Assembly: GCF_046719765.1 (NCBI RefSeq) | Contig: NZ_JABEBY010000007.1 | Span: 62,001-126,000 of the forward strand | DNA from: Halonotius sp046719765 | Lineage (GTDB): Archaea > Halobacteriota > Halobacteria > Halobacteriales > Haloferacaceae | Reading direction: 5' to 3' | Length of the DNA: 64,000 nucleotides | Part shown: positions 16,731 to 24,984 of the stretch, one piece after another | Layout: each line of letters opens with the position of its first letter | How positions within the stretch are numbered: position 1 is the stretch's first letter | Program-made: the position numbers and the translations under genes | The notes under the pieces: model-generated | Database searches by the model: none | What the model saw: the letters and a program-made list of their open reading frames with translations, nothing else | What the model was told of the DNA's origin: nothing

Positions 16731-17431
16731 CAGTTCTCCGCGGCCTCCGCATCCGGGATCGTCGGCGACGAGGCGTCGACATCCGGTACCTCACTGTCGA
16801 GTTCGTCGGCTGCCGTCTCCAGCAGTTCCTCCATGATATACAGCGTGCTCGTCGCGCCGGGATCCTGGTGGCCGACCGACCGCCAGCCGAGATACGAGGC
16901 GCGGCCCTTGCTCGCCCGGATCGGGACGGTAAACTGGACGCCAGCCTCAGCGGCCGCGACCGCCTTGGCGAACGCTTCCAGCGGCGGGAGGTCGTCGGTC
17001 TCGATGGACTTCTTGAACGTGTGGACGGCGGGCGTCAGCGCGTCGACCATCGTCCCAGCGCCGACGCTGGCGTCGCCGCGGTCTTTGACCTTTTCGAGGT
17101 AGGTCTCCGCAAAGGCGACCGCGGTTTCCGGCGTGATGCCGCCCTCCAACTCTTGGCTGGCGAAGACGAGCGAGCCGCCGTACAGCGGCCCGGCCGCACC
17201 ACCGACTTCCGAGAGGACGGTCTTGCCCGCAGTCTTGACGACTGTCTGGACATCCGGGTCGTCGAGATCAGCGACGGCGTCGGCGGCTTCGGCCCAGCCA
17301 CGGGCCATGTTGCCGCCGTGGTCGGCGTCACCGATGGCGGAGTCGAGGTCGGTCAGATGCGAGCGTTCGGCCTGGATACGCTCGGCGACGGCTTCGACGG
17401 CGGCGACGACAGCAGCTGCGTCCCCGCTCAT
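16730..17431 (-). CDS. dhaL: Dihydroxyacetone kinase ADP-binding subunit DhaL
   Basis: The 233-residue subunit holds a permanently bound ADP that is rephosphorylated by DhaM and then phosphorylates DHA on DhaK. The magnesium-binding motif reads SAIGDADHGGNM near residues 30-41, followed by GGAAGPLYGG and DALTPAV, both typical of DhaL. It overlaps dhaK by 4 nt (ATGA) and dhaM by 1 nt, so the three subunits are translationally coupled in the order K-L-M. Confidence 0.93.
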   Translation of the reverse strand: MSGDAAAVVAAVEAVAERIQAERSHLTDLDSAIGDADHGGNMARGWAEAADAVADLDDPDVQTVVKTAGKTVLSEVGGAAGPLYGGSLVFASQELEGGITPETAVAFAETYLEKVKDRGDASVGAGTMVDALTPAVHTFKKSIETDDLPPLEAFAKAVAAAEAGVQFTVPIRASKGRASYLGWRSVGHQDPGATSTLYIMEELLETAADELDSEVPDVDASSPTIPDAEAAEN

Positions 17432-18423
17432 TGGACTGTCAGACCCGGGGTATCAGCCGGCGCGTCGAGCAGCTCTTTGAGCTCGTCGTCGACCGCACAG
17501 ACCGTGATCGACGCCCCCTCCATATCCAGGGAGGTCATGTAGTCGCCGACCCACGCGTCCCACGTTTCGAGGCCGTGGTCGCCGATGAGTTCCTGGAGCT
17601 TGCGGTTGACGACGAACAGCTCCATCAGCGGCGTGCCGCCCATCCCGTTGACGATGGTGACGACTTCCTGGCCCTCGTCGAGGTCGAGGTCGTCGAGGAC
17701 GCTCTCAGTGAGTTCCTCGGTGATCTCGTCGGCCGACATCACGTCGGTGCGCTCGGTGCCCGGCTCGCCGTGGATCCCGATCCCGAGTTCGATCTCGTCG
17801 TCGGGCAGATCGAACGTCGCTTCACCCTTTTCGGGCGTCACACAGGAGGTGAGTGCCATCCCCATCGTGCCGACGTTGTCGACGACCTTCTGGGCGACCC
17901 GCTGAACCTCGTCGAGATCCGCGCCCGCGGCGGCTTTCGCGCCGGCAGCCTTGTGGACGAGGATCGTCCCACAGACCCCGCGCCGGCCCGATGTATAGAG
18001 CGAGTCCTCGACAGCAACGTCGTCGTTGACGACGACCGTGGCAACGTCGGTGCCCTCCATCTCGACCATCTCGATGGCGGTCTCGAAGTTCATCACGTCG
18101 CCCTCGTAGTTTTTGATGACGGCGAGTACCCCTTCGCCGCTGTCGGTCGCGTCGAGCAGGGCCTCGAACTCGTCGGCGGTCGGCGAGGAGAACACGTCGC
18201 CGGCGGCCGCCCCGTCGAGCATGCCGTCGCCGATATAGCCGCCGTGGGTCGGCTCGTGGCCGCTGCCGCCGCCCGAGACGACACCGACCTTCCCGTCGAC
18301 GGGCGCGTCATCCCGAACGAGTACCTGTGTGTCAGGGAGTCGCCGCATCTCCGGGTAGGCGGCGGTCATTCCGTCGAGCATTTCGTCGACAACGTCGTCA
18401 GAATCGTTGATGAGTTTCTTCAT
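17428..18423 (-). CDS. dhaK: Dihydroxyacetone kinase substrate-binding subunit DhaK
   Basis: A 331-residue protein that binds dihydroxyacetone as a hemiaminal on a histidine and produces DHA phosphate for glycolysis and gluconeogenesis. The covalent-binding histidine lies in LGIGIHGEPG, and the capping residues in GGGSGHEPTHGGYIG near the N-terminus. The ATG at 18423 (MKKLINDSDD) is preferred to a GTG six bases upstream. An A/T-rich TTAACCTTTAGTC upstream may supply the promoter. Haloarchaea use this pathway for DHA released by algae or Salinibacter. Confidence 0.94.
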   Translation of the reverse strand: MKKLINDSDDVVDEMLDGMTAAYPEMRRLPDTQVLVRDDAPVDGKVGVVSGGGSGHEPTHGGYIGDGMLDGAAAGDVFSSPTADEFEALLDATDSGEGVLAVIKNYEGDVMNFETAIEMVEMEGTDVATVVVNDDVAVEDSLYTSGRRGVCGTILVHKAAGAKAAAGADLDEVQRVAQKVVDNVGTMGMALTSCVTPEKGEATFDLPDDEIELGIGIHGEPGTERTDVMSADEITEELTESVLDDLDLDEGQEVVTIVNGMGGTPLMELFVVNRKLQELIGDHGLETWDAWVGDYMTSLDMEGASITVCAVDDELKELLDAPADTPGLTVQ

Positions 18424-18539
18424 ACGCACTATCGCAATCGACCGTGATAGACTAAAGGTTAATTCTCCGAATCTGGCAGGTAATACAGCACCGCGCGGAG
18501 ATTACCACAGCACATGCTGTCGGGCGGAGCCGCGGCCGA

Positions 18540-19775
18540 TCAGTCGAGAGCCGTCTCCGCAAGCGCGGTTTCGATCGTGTCGATGGCGTCGGTGACAGCT
18601 TCGAGATCGTCGGCAACAGCCCCGCTTGCAACCCGCTCGTACTCCGCATCGTCCAGTTCGTGTTCGGCGACGGCAACCTCCCGGAGCCGCTCGTACTCGT
18701 CGCGGCGCGAAAAGCGAGCGAGGCGACGGCGGGCAGCCTCGATCGGTGCGGACGGATCGACAGCGTCGGCGATATCGGCGGGGGCGGCGGTGACGCTATC
18801 GGTGTCGTCGCCGGGAGCGGCAGCACCGCTGTCGGCCTCGAAGACCGAATCAAGCCGGCGGACGAACGGGGCCAACTCGTCGAGCCGCGCCCGGAGCGTC
18901 GCGGCCTCGGCGGGCGGCCAATCGACACAGAAGGGGTCAGCGTCGAGGCGGTCGAGGTAGGTCTGATGGACGGCAACCGAGGTGCGGAGCGCGCCGGGGT
19001 CGTCGACGTAATGCTCCAGTTTTGAGGGGGAGTAGTCGGCGTACTCGCGCAGCGTCGCCAGCGGTTCGGTGCCGGCCGGCTTCGATGCGATGTAGTCGAC
19101 CAGATCCCGTGGCGGGCGGTCGACACCAACGAGCGGGCGGTCGGCCGCATCGTCGAGGAGGGTAAAGAGATCGCGGGCCGGTCGCGTTTTGCGGAACCGT
19201 TCGAATGCAGCCCGGACAGCCGTGTTGTAGTCATCGACACGCTCCCGCAGGGGGTCAGTCGAGACAGCAAGGTCGACATCGGCGAGCCGCTGGAGGTCGC
19301 GGAGGCGGTCGGCTTCGTCGCGGAGTTCGTCGCGTTCGGTCTTGGCCTCGTTGCGAGCCTCGCGGTAGGCGTCGATGGCGTCCTCCCGTTCCTCCAGCAT
19401 GTCGACGGCCTCGCCGGCGGTCTCGATCTGTTCGCGGGCGAACTCGAAATCCGCCTCGTTCAGCCGGCGTTTGTCCAGCCGGTCGCTGACGCGCTGGAAG
19501 GCGTCGGCGGCGAACGCGTCGTCGGACAGCGAATCGACGAGGGCGAGGATCTCGGTTTGGAACTGGAGATAGGCGGTAAAATCGCCGGTGCCGGTCGCGC
19601 TATCCTCGTAGCTGTCGAGGAGTCGCGTCGCGTTCCGGTAGGCGTCCGCGGCGGCTTCGACGCTATCCTCACCGTGGTCGGCGATGGCGGCCTCGGCGGC
19701 CTGCACGCGGTCGGCAGCCGCCCGGAGCTCCTCGATGACAGCCGGCGGCGACTGCGTGGGGACAGGATCGACCAT
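18540..19775 (-). CDS. Haloarchaeal coiled-coil protein of unknown function
   Basis: A 411-residue soluble protein, very rich in Glu, Asp, Arg and Ala, with long heptad-like helices from about residue 10 to 190 (for example the EEREDAIDAYREARNEAKTE stretch), then a mixed domain with SPSKLEHYV, and a final helical region. It resembles SMC-type or tropomyosin-like coiled coils in composition but has no Walker motif. Its start follows the hisI stop by a single base, so the two are co-transcribed. The family is apparently haloarchaea-restricted; the function is unknown. Confidence 0.75.
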   Translation of the reverse strand: MVDPVPTQSPPAVIEELRAAADRVQAAEAAIADHGEDSVEAAADAYRNATRLLDSYEDSATGTGDFTAYLQFQTEILALVDSLSDDAFAADAFQRVSDRLDKRRLNEADFEFAREQIETAGEAVDMLEEREDAIDAYREARNEAKTERDELRDEADRLRDLQRLADVDLAVSTDPLRERVDDYNTAVRAAFERFRKTRPARDLFTLLDDAADRPLVGVDRPPRDLVDYIASKPAGTEPLATLREYADYSPSKLEHYVDDPGALRTSVAVHQTYLDRLDADPFCVDWPPAEAATLRARLDELAPFVRRLDSVFEADSGAAAPGDDTDSVTAAPADIADAVDPSAPIEAARRRLARFSRRDEYERLREVAVAEHELDDAEYERVASGAVADDLEAVTDAIDTIETALAETALD

Positions 19776-19776
19776 C

Positions 19777-20145
19777 TTATTCGTAGACTGCGTCGGGATC
19801 GAAGACGGTTTCGCCGACGTGCTCGCCGTCGATGGTGCGGTAAAAACAGCTCTCGTGGCCGGTGTGACACGCCCCGCCCTCTTGTTCGACGAGATACAGC
19901 AGCGTGTCGGCGTCGCAGTCGACCCGAACCTCCTGAATCTCTTGGGTGTGGCCGCTGGTCGCGCCTTTCTCCCAGAGCTCATCGCGGCTGCGGGAGTAGT
20001 AGTGGGCGCGACCGGTCTCCAGTGTCTTGTCGAGGGCGTCCGGCGAGACGTACGCGAGCATGAGCACGTCCTTCGAGTCGGCGTCTTGGGCGACGGCGGG
20101 GACGAGGCCGTTGTCACCGAAATCAACATCGATCTGCTCGGTCAT
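19777..20145 (-). CDS. hisI: Phosphoribosyl-AMP cyclohydrolase
   Basis: Third step of histidine synthesis, opening the purine ring of PR-AMP. The 122-residue protein has the conserved VLMLAYVSPDAL region, SRSRDELWEKGATSG, the magnesium-binding VDCDADTLL block, and the zinc ligands in GGACHTGHESCFYR. It is single-domain, without a HisE fusion. It is separated by one nucleotide from the downstream coiled-coil gene and about 70 bp from the EamA transporter gene upstream. Confidence 0.95.
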   Translation of the reverse strand: MTEQIDVDFGDNGLVPAVAQDADSKDVLMLAYVSPDALDKTLETGRAHYYSRSRDELWEKGATSGHTQEIQEVRVDCDADTLLYLVEQEGGACHTGHESCFYRTIDGEHVGETVFDPDAVYE

Positions 20146-20218
20146 TGGGAGGACTCAACGCGGCGAGGCGAATAGGCCTTTCCCGTCGCCGACGGCGCGT
20201 CGGCGATCGGCGCGTCCC

Positions 20219-21205
20219 CTACTCGCCGCTGTAGCGACCCGTGTCGACGCGGCCGTAGCCGTGGGCCCGGCTCCATTCGATGAGGCGGTGGCGACCCCGG
20301 CGGGCCAGCGGGGCCAACTCCGGGGCACCGATGATCCCGAAGCCGACAACGATCACGCCGAAGCCGGCGACGGTCATCGCCGACAGCGACTCCCCAAGCA
20401 GGAGCCAGCCGCCGAGGGTGGCGACGACCGGACTGACGTAGAAGACGAGACTCGACCGGGTCGCCCCGACGGCATCGAGCAGATTGAAATGCAGGATGTA
20501 GGCGAGCGCGCCGGCGAAGACGCCGAGGTAGACAACCGAGAGCAGCGCCGAGGCCGTCCACGTCGCCGCCGCGACCGACTCGCCGGCAGCGAGGCTGAGC
20601 GCGTGGAGCAACGCCGCGCTGATCGGGAGGGCCCATGCGGTGCGAACCGTACTCGACAGCCGCGGCGCGGAGCGGCGGATCAACACCGTACCGAGCGCGA
20701 GGCTGACCGCACCCGCGAGCACGATCGCCGCGCCGCCGGACAGCGTCGCTTGCAGCGTCGCCGGCGTCAACTCGATGACCATGCCGACGCCGACGAGGCC
20801 GACGAGCGTGCCGACCGCGCCGGTCGCCGAGAGGCGTTCGTCGCTGAGCAGGCCGCCGGCAAACAGCGGGGTGAAGATGGGCACAAGCGCGAAGAGGATC
20901 GCGCCGACGCCGCTGGTGACTGAGCCCTGGCCGAGGAACAACAGGCCGTTGGCGAGGCCGATCGCAAAGACGCCAGCGGCAAGGATGCCGGCGATGTCGC
21001 CGCGGGTTCGCGGGATGAGATCGCCCACGTCGTGGGTGAGGAGGACGTAGCCACCGAGGACGAGCGCGGCAAGATCGAACCGCACCGCGACAAGCAGTAG
21101 CGGCGGCACGTCAGCGAGGCCAGCCTTCGCTGCGACAAAGGTGCCACCGAACAGCACGCTCACCGCGAGAAACGCCGCCGTCCAGCGGTGGTCGGTCAGT
21201 TGCAT
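20219..21205 (-). CDS. EamA/RhaT family drug-metabolite transporter
   Basis: A 328-residue membrane protein with ten predicted helices formed by two EamA repeats of about 140 residues each. The repeats carry the family-typical segments SVLFGGTFVAAKAGL near the N-terminus and SLVFYVSPVVATLGGWLL near the C-terminus. Members export metabolites or amino acids; the substrate here is unknown. The longer open frame upstream of the ATG at 21205 is antisense to the divergent regulator. A shared intergenic palindrome (21382-21396) suggests the regulator controls this exporter. Confidence 0.85.
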   Translation of the reverse strand: MQLTDHRWTAAFLAVSVLFGGTFVAAKAGLADVPPLLLVAVRFDLAALVLGGYVLLTHDVGDLIPRTRGDIAGILAAGVFAIGLANGLLFLGQGSVTSGVGAILFALVPIFTPLFAGGLLSDERLSATGAVGTLVGLVGVGMVIELTPATLQATLSGGAAIVLAGAVSLALGTVLIRRSAPRLSSTVRTAWALPISAALLHALSLAAGESVAAATWTASALLSVVYLGVFAGALAYILHFNLLDAVGATRSSLVFYVSPVVATLGGWLLLGESLSAMTVAGFGVIVVGFGIIGAPELAPLARRGRHRLIEWSRAHGYGRVDTGRYSGE

Positions 21206-21381
21206 CCGGCCTCCGATCCGGCGAACGGGCGGGGAGATAGCGTCGAAGAGAGAAGATCGCTCATATCCAAACAGAGGGGCTGAATGGGCATAAACCAATC
21301 CAGAAATCGCTGCACTGCGGGACAATCGGTTGGATCGTGACGACCAGCCGCAACGTGCAGGCGGCGCACGTAACGACGTAG

Positions 21382-21396
21382 TTTCACGGTGTGAAA
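21382..21396. promoter_or_regulatory. Palindromic operator candidate between EamA exporter and its divergent regulator
   Basis: TTTCAC-GGT-GTGAAA is a perfect 6-3-6 inverted repeat, 43 nt upstream of the regulator start, in the region shared with the divergent exporter. The size suits a dimeric winged-helix protein. Confidence 0.45.
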
Positions 21397-21438
21397 GATG
21401 GCCGAAACCGACTTGCGGGCGGGGCAAGAACACAGGGT

Positions 21439-22236
21439 ATGGATCGGGTCTTCGAGGAGATGGAGTTTCTCGCGCGGTCGGCCAACCGTGGCGATGTGCT
21501 GACGCTGGTGGCCGAGGCCCCACACGACCGGGGGGCGTTGGCGGCCGAGACCGGGGCCTCACAGCCAACGCTCGGTCGGATTCTCCGGGATTTCGAGGAA
21601 CGTGACTGGGTGCGAGCAACCGAGGCCGGCTACACCGCAACGGCGACCGGCCGGCTCGTCGCCGCGGGGCTGACCGAACTCTCCGAGAGCCTGACTGCCG
21701 AGCTCCACCTTCGAGAGATCAGCGGGTGGCTGCCGGCCGACGATCTCGGTTTTGACCTGAAACGACTGGGCGAGGCGACGATTACGACGCCGACCCAGAC
21801 CCGACCGAGCGCGCCGATCAGCTGCGTGATCGAACTGATTGAGACGGCAGACCGGGTGCGGGTCTTCTCACATGCGTTTAACGAACAGACGCTGGCCGCG
21901 GTCGTCGAGTGGGTCGCCGATGGTGGGCAGTTCGAGGGCGTATTCTCCGCGGCGGCGATCGATGCGGTGGCCCACGAGACGGGGCTGCGCGGACAACTCA
22001 AACAGCTGTATGCGGCCGCCGACGCGACGATTCGTGTCATCGAAGATGATATTCCGCTGGCGGTGACAGTCGCTGACGACACGGTGAGCCTGTTGTTGCG
22101 GGACGAGCAGGGACGGCTGCAGGCGGCTGTCGACACCGACGACTCGGATGTCAAGACGTGGGCAACAGCCCGACACAGCGACTACTGGGCGTCGGCGCGC
22201 CCACTGGACGAGACAGATCTCGCTGGCGACACGTGA
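21439..22236 (+). CDS. Winged-helix transcriptional regulator with FilR1-like C-terminal domain
   Basis: A 265-residue regulator. Residues 1-75 form a helix-turn-helix domain (recognition helix around GASQPTLGRILRDFEER); residues 110-240 resemble the FilR1/methanogenesis-regulator middle domain common in haloarchaeal IclR/ArsR-like proteins. No metal-binding cysteine cluster is visible, so a small-molecule ligand is more likely. It diverges from an EamA exporter and is presumably its local regulator. The ATG at 21439 gives a natural N-terminus. Confidence 0.8.
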   Translation: MDRVFEEMEFLARSANRGDVLTLVAEAPHDRGALAAETGASQPTLGRILRDFEERDWVRATEAGYTATATGRLVAAGLTELSESLTAELHLREISGWLPADDLGFDLKRLGEATITTPTQTRPSAPISCVIELIETADRVRVFSHAFNEQTLAAVVEWVADGGQFEGVFSAAAIDAVAHETGLRGQLKQLYAAADATIRVIEDDIPLAVTVADDTVSLLLRDEQGRLQAAVDTDDSDVKTWATARHSDYWASARPLDETDLAGDT

Positions 22237-22296
22237 CGACGGCGACACCGGCTGTGAGGCCGCAGCCGACAGCAATCGACCAGAGGGTGACAGCAA

Positions 22297-23058
22297 TCAG
22301 ACAGAGGGTGTCTCCGAGGCCGGTCGGTCATACTCACAGGTGCCGTCGAGACACCGCTCGCCAGAGGCGGTGCGGAACCGCGGAAGCCCGCACTCACAGG
22401 CCCCGGTGACGACGCCCGCGGGGAAGGAAAACGACGTTTCACAATCCGGGTAGTCGTCACAGCCGAAGAAGAGTCGCCCGTCGGGGCTGCGAACGCGGAG
22501 CGGCGCGCCACAGTCAGGACAGTCGTAGGCCTCGTCGAATCGCTCGCGGACGGCATCCGACAGCGACTCACAGGCGTAATCGACACAGAGGTCGAAGGCC
22601 TCGCCGCGTTCGACGCGGATCTGTGGGAGACCACAATCCGGGCAGGTGGAGTCAAGCACGGTCGCCCCCGACGGCAGGCCGTACTGTTCGGCACAGTCGA
22701 GACATCTGACTTCCCCGCGCGTGCGGACGAGTTGGCCAGTGCACAGCGGGCAGTCGCCAACGGGGACGCCGGCTTCGGAAACCGGGAACGATTCGACGCC
22801 GGCAACGTCGTGAGAGCTAACCGAAAGCTGTTGGCCGTCGGCCGCGGCGGTGAGGCTGAACCCCTCGCTGTCGTGTTCGACGGTGACCTCGTCGGGGCGG
22901 GTGAGCCACGCGACGGGCTGGTAGCCGTCGGCGTCGTGGACGAGGACGGTGCGATCCGGTTTGACCAGGATCACGACGTGGCCGCGTTGGGTGCGGTCGC
23001 GGCTGCCTTCGAACTCGACGGTGCAGTCGCCGGTCAGGATGCGGGTGCGGTCGGCCAT
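22297..23058 (-). CDS. NucS N-terminal-like domain fused to topoisomerase-type zinc fingers
   Basis: A 253-residue protein. Residues 1-95 match the N-terminal beta-sandwich of NucS/EndoMS (RILTGDCTVEFEG, VVILVKPDRTVLVHDADGYQPV), which in NucS gives dimerisation and single-strand DNA contacts. The C-terminal RecB-like nuclease domain is absent; instead there are cysteine clusters (CPLC, CLDC, CPDC, then CPDCGAPL with FFGCDDYPDC) of the topoisomerase C4 type. This suggests a DNA-binding rather than cleaving protein, possibly in mismatch repair or single-strand handling. It diverges from the HAD gene. Confidence 0.75.
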   Translation of the reverse strand: MADRTRILTGDCTVEFEGSRDRTQRGHVVILVKPDRTVLVHDADGYQPVAWLTRPDEVTVEHDSEGFSLTAAADGQQLSVSSHDVAGVESFPVSEAGVPVGDCPLCTGQLVRTRGEVRCLDCAEQYGLPSGATVLDSTCPDCGLPQIRVERGEAFDLCVDYACESLSDAVRERFDEAYDCPDCGAPLRVRSPDGRLFFGCDDYPDCETSFSFPAGVVTGACECGLPRFRTASGERCLDGTCEYDRPASETPSV

Positions 23059-23132
23059 GGGCCGCCGTGGCCGCGGCTTCCGCCCTAAAGCTACGGGCGA
23101 GAGTCTTTAGGTGAAGGCGATGACGGGCCACC

Positions 23133-23807
23133 ATGGGCGACTCCAAACGCGGGAGCCGGGCCGTGTTGTTCGATATGGACGGCGTGATCGTTGACTCCGA
23201 GCGATACTGGCACGACGCCCAGCCCGAGCACATCTTTCCGGCGACGCTCGCGGGCGCGTACCCGGATCTCGACGAGACAACCGGGATGAACTACAAGGAG
23301 ATCTACGACTATCTCGATGCGAACTACGAGACGAAAATCAGCAAAGACGAGTTTATCGATATCTTCGATGAAACAGCACGCGAAATCTACCGCGAGCGTG
23401 TCTCGCTGCTCGATGGCTTTCACGACCTCCATGATGAACTCGCCGCCAACGAGGTTACCGTCAGCATCGTCACCTCCGCGCCGCCAGCGTGGCACGAGAT
23501 CGTCACCGAGCGGTTCGACATCGCGGTTGGCGAGACGATCAGCGCGGAAGACATCGACGGCGAGGGGAAGCCAGCCCCGGATGTCTACGAGCATGCCGCG
23601 GGCGTCCTCGGCATCGACCCGGCCGACTGCCTCGTCGTCGAGGATTCGAAAAACGGCGTCGAAGCCGGGAAGCGCGCCGGCATGACGGTGATCGCCTACC
23701 GGAGCGGGCCGAACGACGATACCGACCTCTCGGCGGCCGATGTCGTTGTCGACGGCTCCGCAGAGTTACGGGCTGAGATTCGACGACGGACGGGAGTTGA
23801 GGGATAG
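23133..23807 (+). CDS. HAD superfamily hydrolase (beta-phosphoglucomutase/phosphatase-like)
   Basis: A 224-residue HAD protein with a helical cap. Motif I is FDMDGVIVDS (nucleophile and acid aspartates), motif II is the SIVTSAPP stretch, the motif III lysine lies in GKPAPDVY, and motif IV is VVEDSKNGVEAGK. This is the pattern of small-sugar phosphatases and phosphoglucomutases; the substrate is not determined. It is convergent with the PIN toxin gene (11 nt between stops). Confidence 0.85.
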   Translation: MGDSKRGSRAVLFDMDGVIVDSERYWHDAQPEHIFPATLAGAYPDLDETTGMNYKEIYDYLDANYETKISKDEFIDIFDETAREIYRERVSLLDGFHDLHDELAANEVTVSIVTSAPPAWHEIVTERFDIAVGETISAEDIDGEGKPAPDVYEHAAGVLGIDPADCLVVEDSKNGVEAGKRAGMTVIAYRSGPNDDTDLSAADVVVDGSAELRAEIRRRTGVEG

Positions 23808-23818
23808 GCCGCGTGTGA

Positions 23819-24295
23819 CTACTCGGATCTGACGGTGACAGACGGAAAATACGTCTCGTAGAACGCAGTATCGAAGGTAAGCAGCCGGTCGCAGTCGACA
23901 GCGGCGTGGGCACCAATGAGAAAATCAGCGGCGATATGCTGTCGCGGAGCGAGCGCGGTGCCACACTCCGTGCAGGGAACCGTCTGGTCAGTCCCACACG
24001 TCGGACACTGCAATCCGTCAGGGCGGCGGTCAGTGTACTCCTGAAAGGCTCCGCCGGCGCGGAACAGGGCTTCTTGTGACGGCTCGTCAAGTTGCAATCG
24101 AAGGTCGTCGCAGAACTCGTCGAGAGCCGCAGACGATTCGAAATGGCCGTCGGCAGCGAGTTCGGCGTAGACGATCGACGAGATCACGACCCGACCATCC
24201 TGATAAGCGCGGCGCAGAACCGACTCGCTGGCGTCGGCGTGTTCGTCGTCGTACAACAGGGCGAGCAGCGCATTCGTATCGACCGCGGTGATCAC
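23819..24295 (-). CDS. PIN-domain toxin (VapC-like) with inserted zinc ribbon
   Basis: A 158-residue PIN nuclease: acidic metal-binding residues are visible as Asp6 (VDTNAL), Glu45 (YAEL), Asp124 (AADFLIGAHA) and Asp142 (TFDTAF). Between the third and fourth parts of the fold it carries a CPTC...CTEC zinc ribbon (Cys97, 100, 108, 111), as in some archaeal VapC proteins. It overlaps the AbrB-type antitoxin gene by 4 nt, the standard VapBC arrangement. Likely an RNase that inhibits translation when free. Confidence 0.85.
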   Translation of the reverse strand: MITAVDTNALLALLYDDEHADASESVLRRAYQDGRVVISSIVYAELAADGHFESSAALDEFCDDLRLQLDEPSQEALFRAGGAFQEYTDRRPDGLQCPTCGTDQTVPCTECGTALAPRQHIAADFLIGAHAAVDCDRLLTFDTAFYETYFPSVTVRSE

Positions 24296-24564
24296 GTGTC
24301 GCCCCCGAGTTCGTCGTCACCCACGTCACGAGGGTACTCACCGCGGAGCCGGCGCATCCGCTCGGGCATCGAGTCGTCGCTGTCGGCACGACCGCGGTGT
24401 TTGGCGAACGGATCATCACCGTCGGCTGTCGTCGGGGGTTGTTTCCGGATCGTGTACCCCGATTCGTCCTCCTCAAACGTGATCTCGTCACCCGGTTCGA
24501 TACCGAGAGCCTCCCGGATCTCTTTGGGAATCGTGACTTGACCTTTCGTTGTCACGCGGGGCAT
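24292..24564 (-). CDS. AbrB-family antitoxin (VapB-like)
   Basis: A 90-residue protein with an N-terminal swapped-hairpin AbrB domain (VTTKGQVTIPKEIREALGI, about residues 4-48) that binds DNA, and an acidic, disordered C-terminus that would wrap the PIN toxin. The start ATG at 24564 is followed 20 nt upstream by a perfect palindrome overlapping the expected TATA position, which supports autoregulation. It is coupled to the toxin through ATGA. Confidence 0.9.
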   Translation of the reverse strand: MPRVTTKGQVTIPKEIREALGIEPGDEITFEEDESGYTIRKQPPTTADGDDPFAKHRGRADSDDSMPERMRRLRGEYPRDVGDDELGGDT

Positions 24565-24583
24565 GTGTAGTTGAACGTATGGC

Positions 24584-24604
24584 GTAATACAAGAAAAGTA
24601 TTAC
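24584..24604. promoter_or_regulatory. Operator palindrome of the vapBC-like operon
   Basis: GTAATAC-AAGAAAA-GTATTAC is a perfect 7-7-7 inverted repeat at 20-40 nt upstream of the antitoxin start, covering the place where the minus-strand TATA box should lie. AbrB-type antitoxins bind such sites to repress their own operon. Confidence 0.6.
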
Positions 24605-24652
24605 TCAGGGTGAATCGACACCGATCAGCAAGAAAACGCCATATGAACATGA

Positions 24653-24660
24653 TTTTATAC
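24653..24660 (+). promoter_or_regulatory. TATA box of the DUF433/DUF5615 operon
   Basis: TTTTATAC ends 25 nt before the ATG at 24685, as for a leaderless transcript. Confidence 0.55.
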
Positions 24661-24684
24661 GCGATGACGGCGTACTGAGATATA

Positions 24685-24984
24685 ATGAGCGAAATCGTCA
24701 CAACGCCGGATACCCTCGGCGGCGCGCCACGAATCGAGGGACGGCGGATCGGTGTCCACCATATCGCCGCCCGCGTCGTCGACGGCGGCGAGTCACCGAT
24801 GGCCGTCGCGGCGGAGTACAACCTCGATATCGCGGATGTCCACCGCGCGCTCACATACTACTACGACAATCCCGAGGAGATGCGCCAGGTGCAAGCCGAG
24901 CGACAGTCGATTCCTGACGGTGTTTCCGTCGTTCGTGGCCCCGACGACCTCGATGCCGATGTCCAGTCCGAACGCGAAGTATGA
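24685..24984 (+). CDS. DUF433 family antitoxin
   Basis: A 99-residue helical protein. The DUF433 domain is recognised by TPDTLGGAPRIEGRRIGV and the following IAARVVDGGESP, then a helix-turn-helix-like segment AAEYNLDIADVHRALTYYYD. These proteins pair with DUF5615 PIN-like toxins; here the two overlap by 4 nt. The module is divergent from the vapBC-like module, with 120 bp between starts. Confidence 0.88.
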   Translation: MSEIVTTPDTLGGAPRIEGRRIGVHHIAARVVDGGESPMAVAAEYNLDIADVHRALTYYYDNPEEMRQVQAERQSIPDGVSVVRGPDDLDADVQSEREV

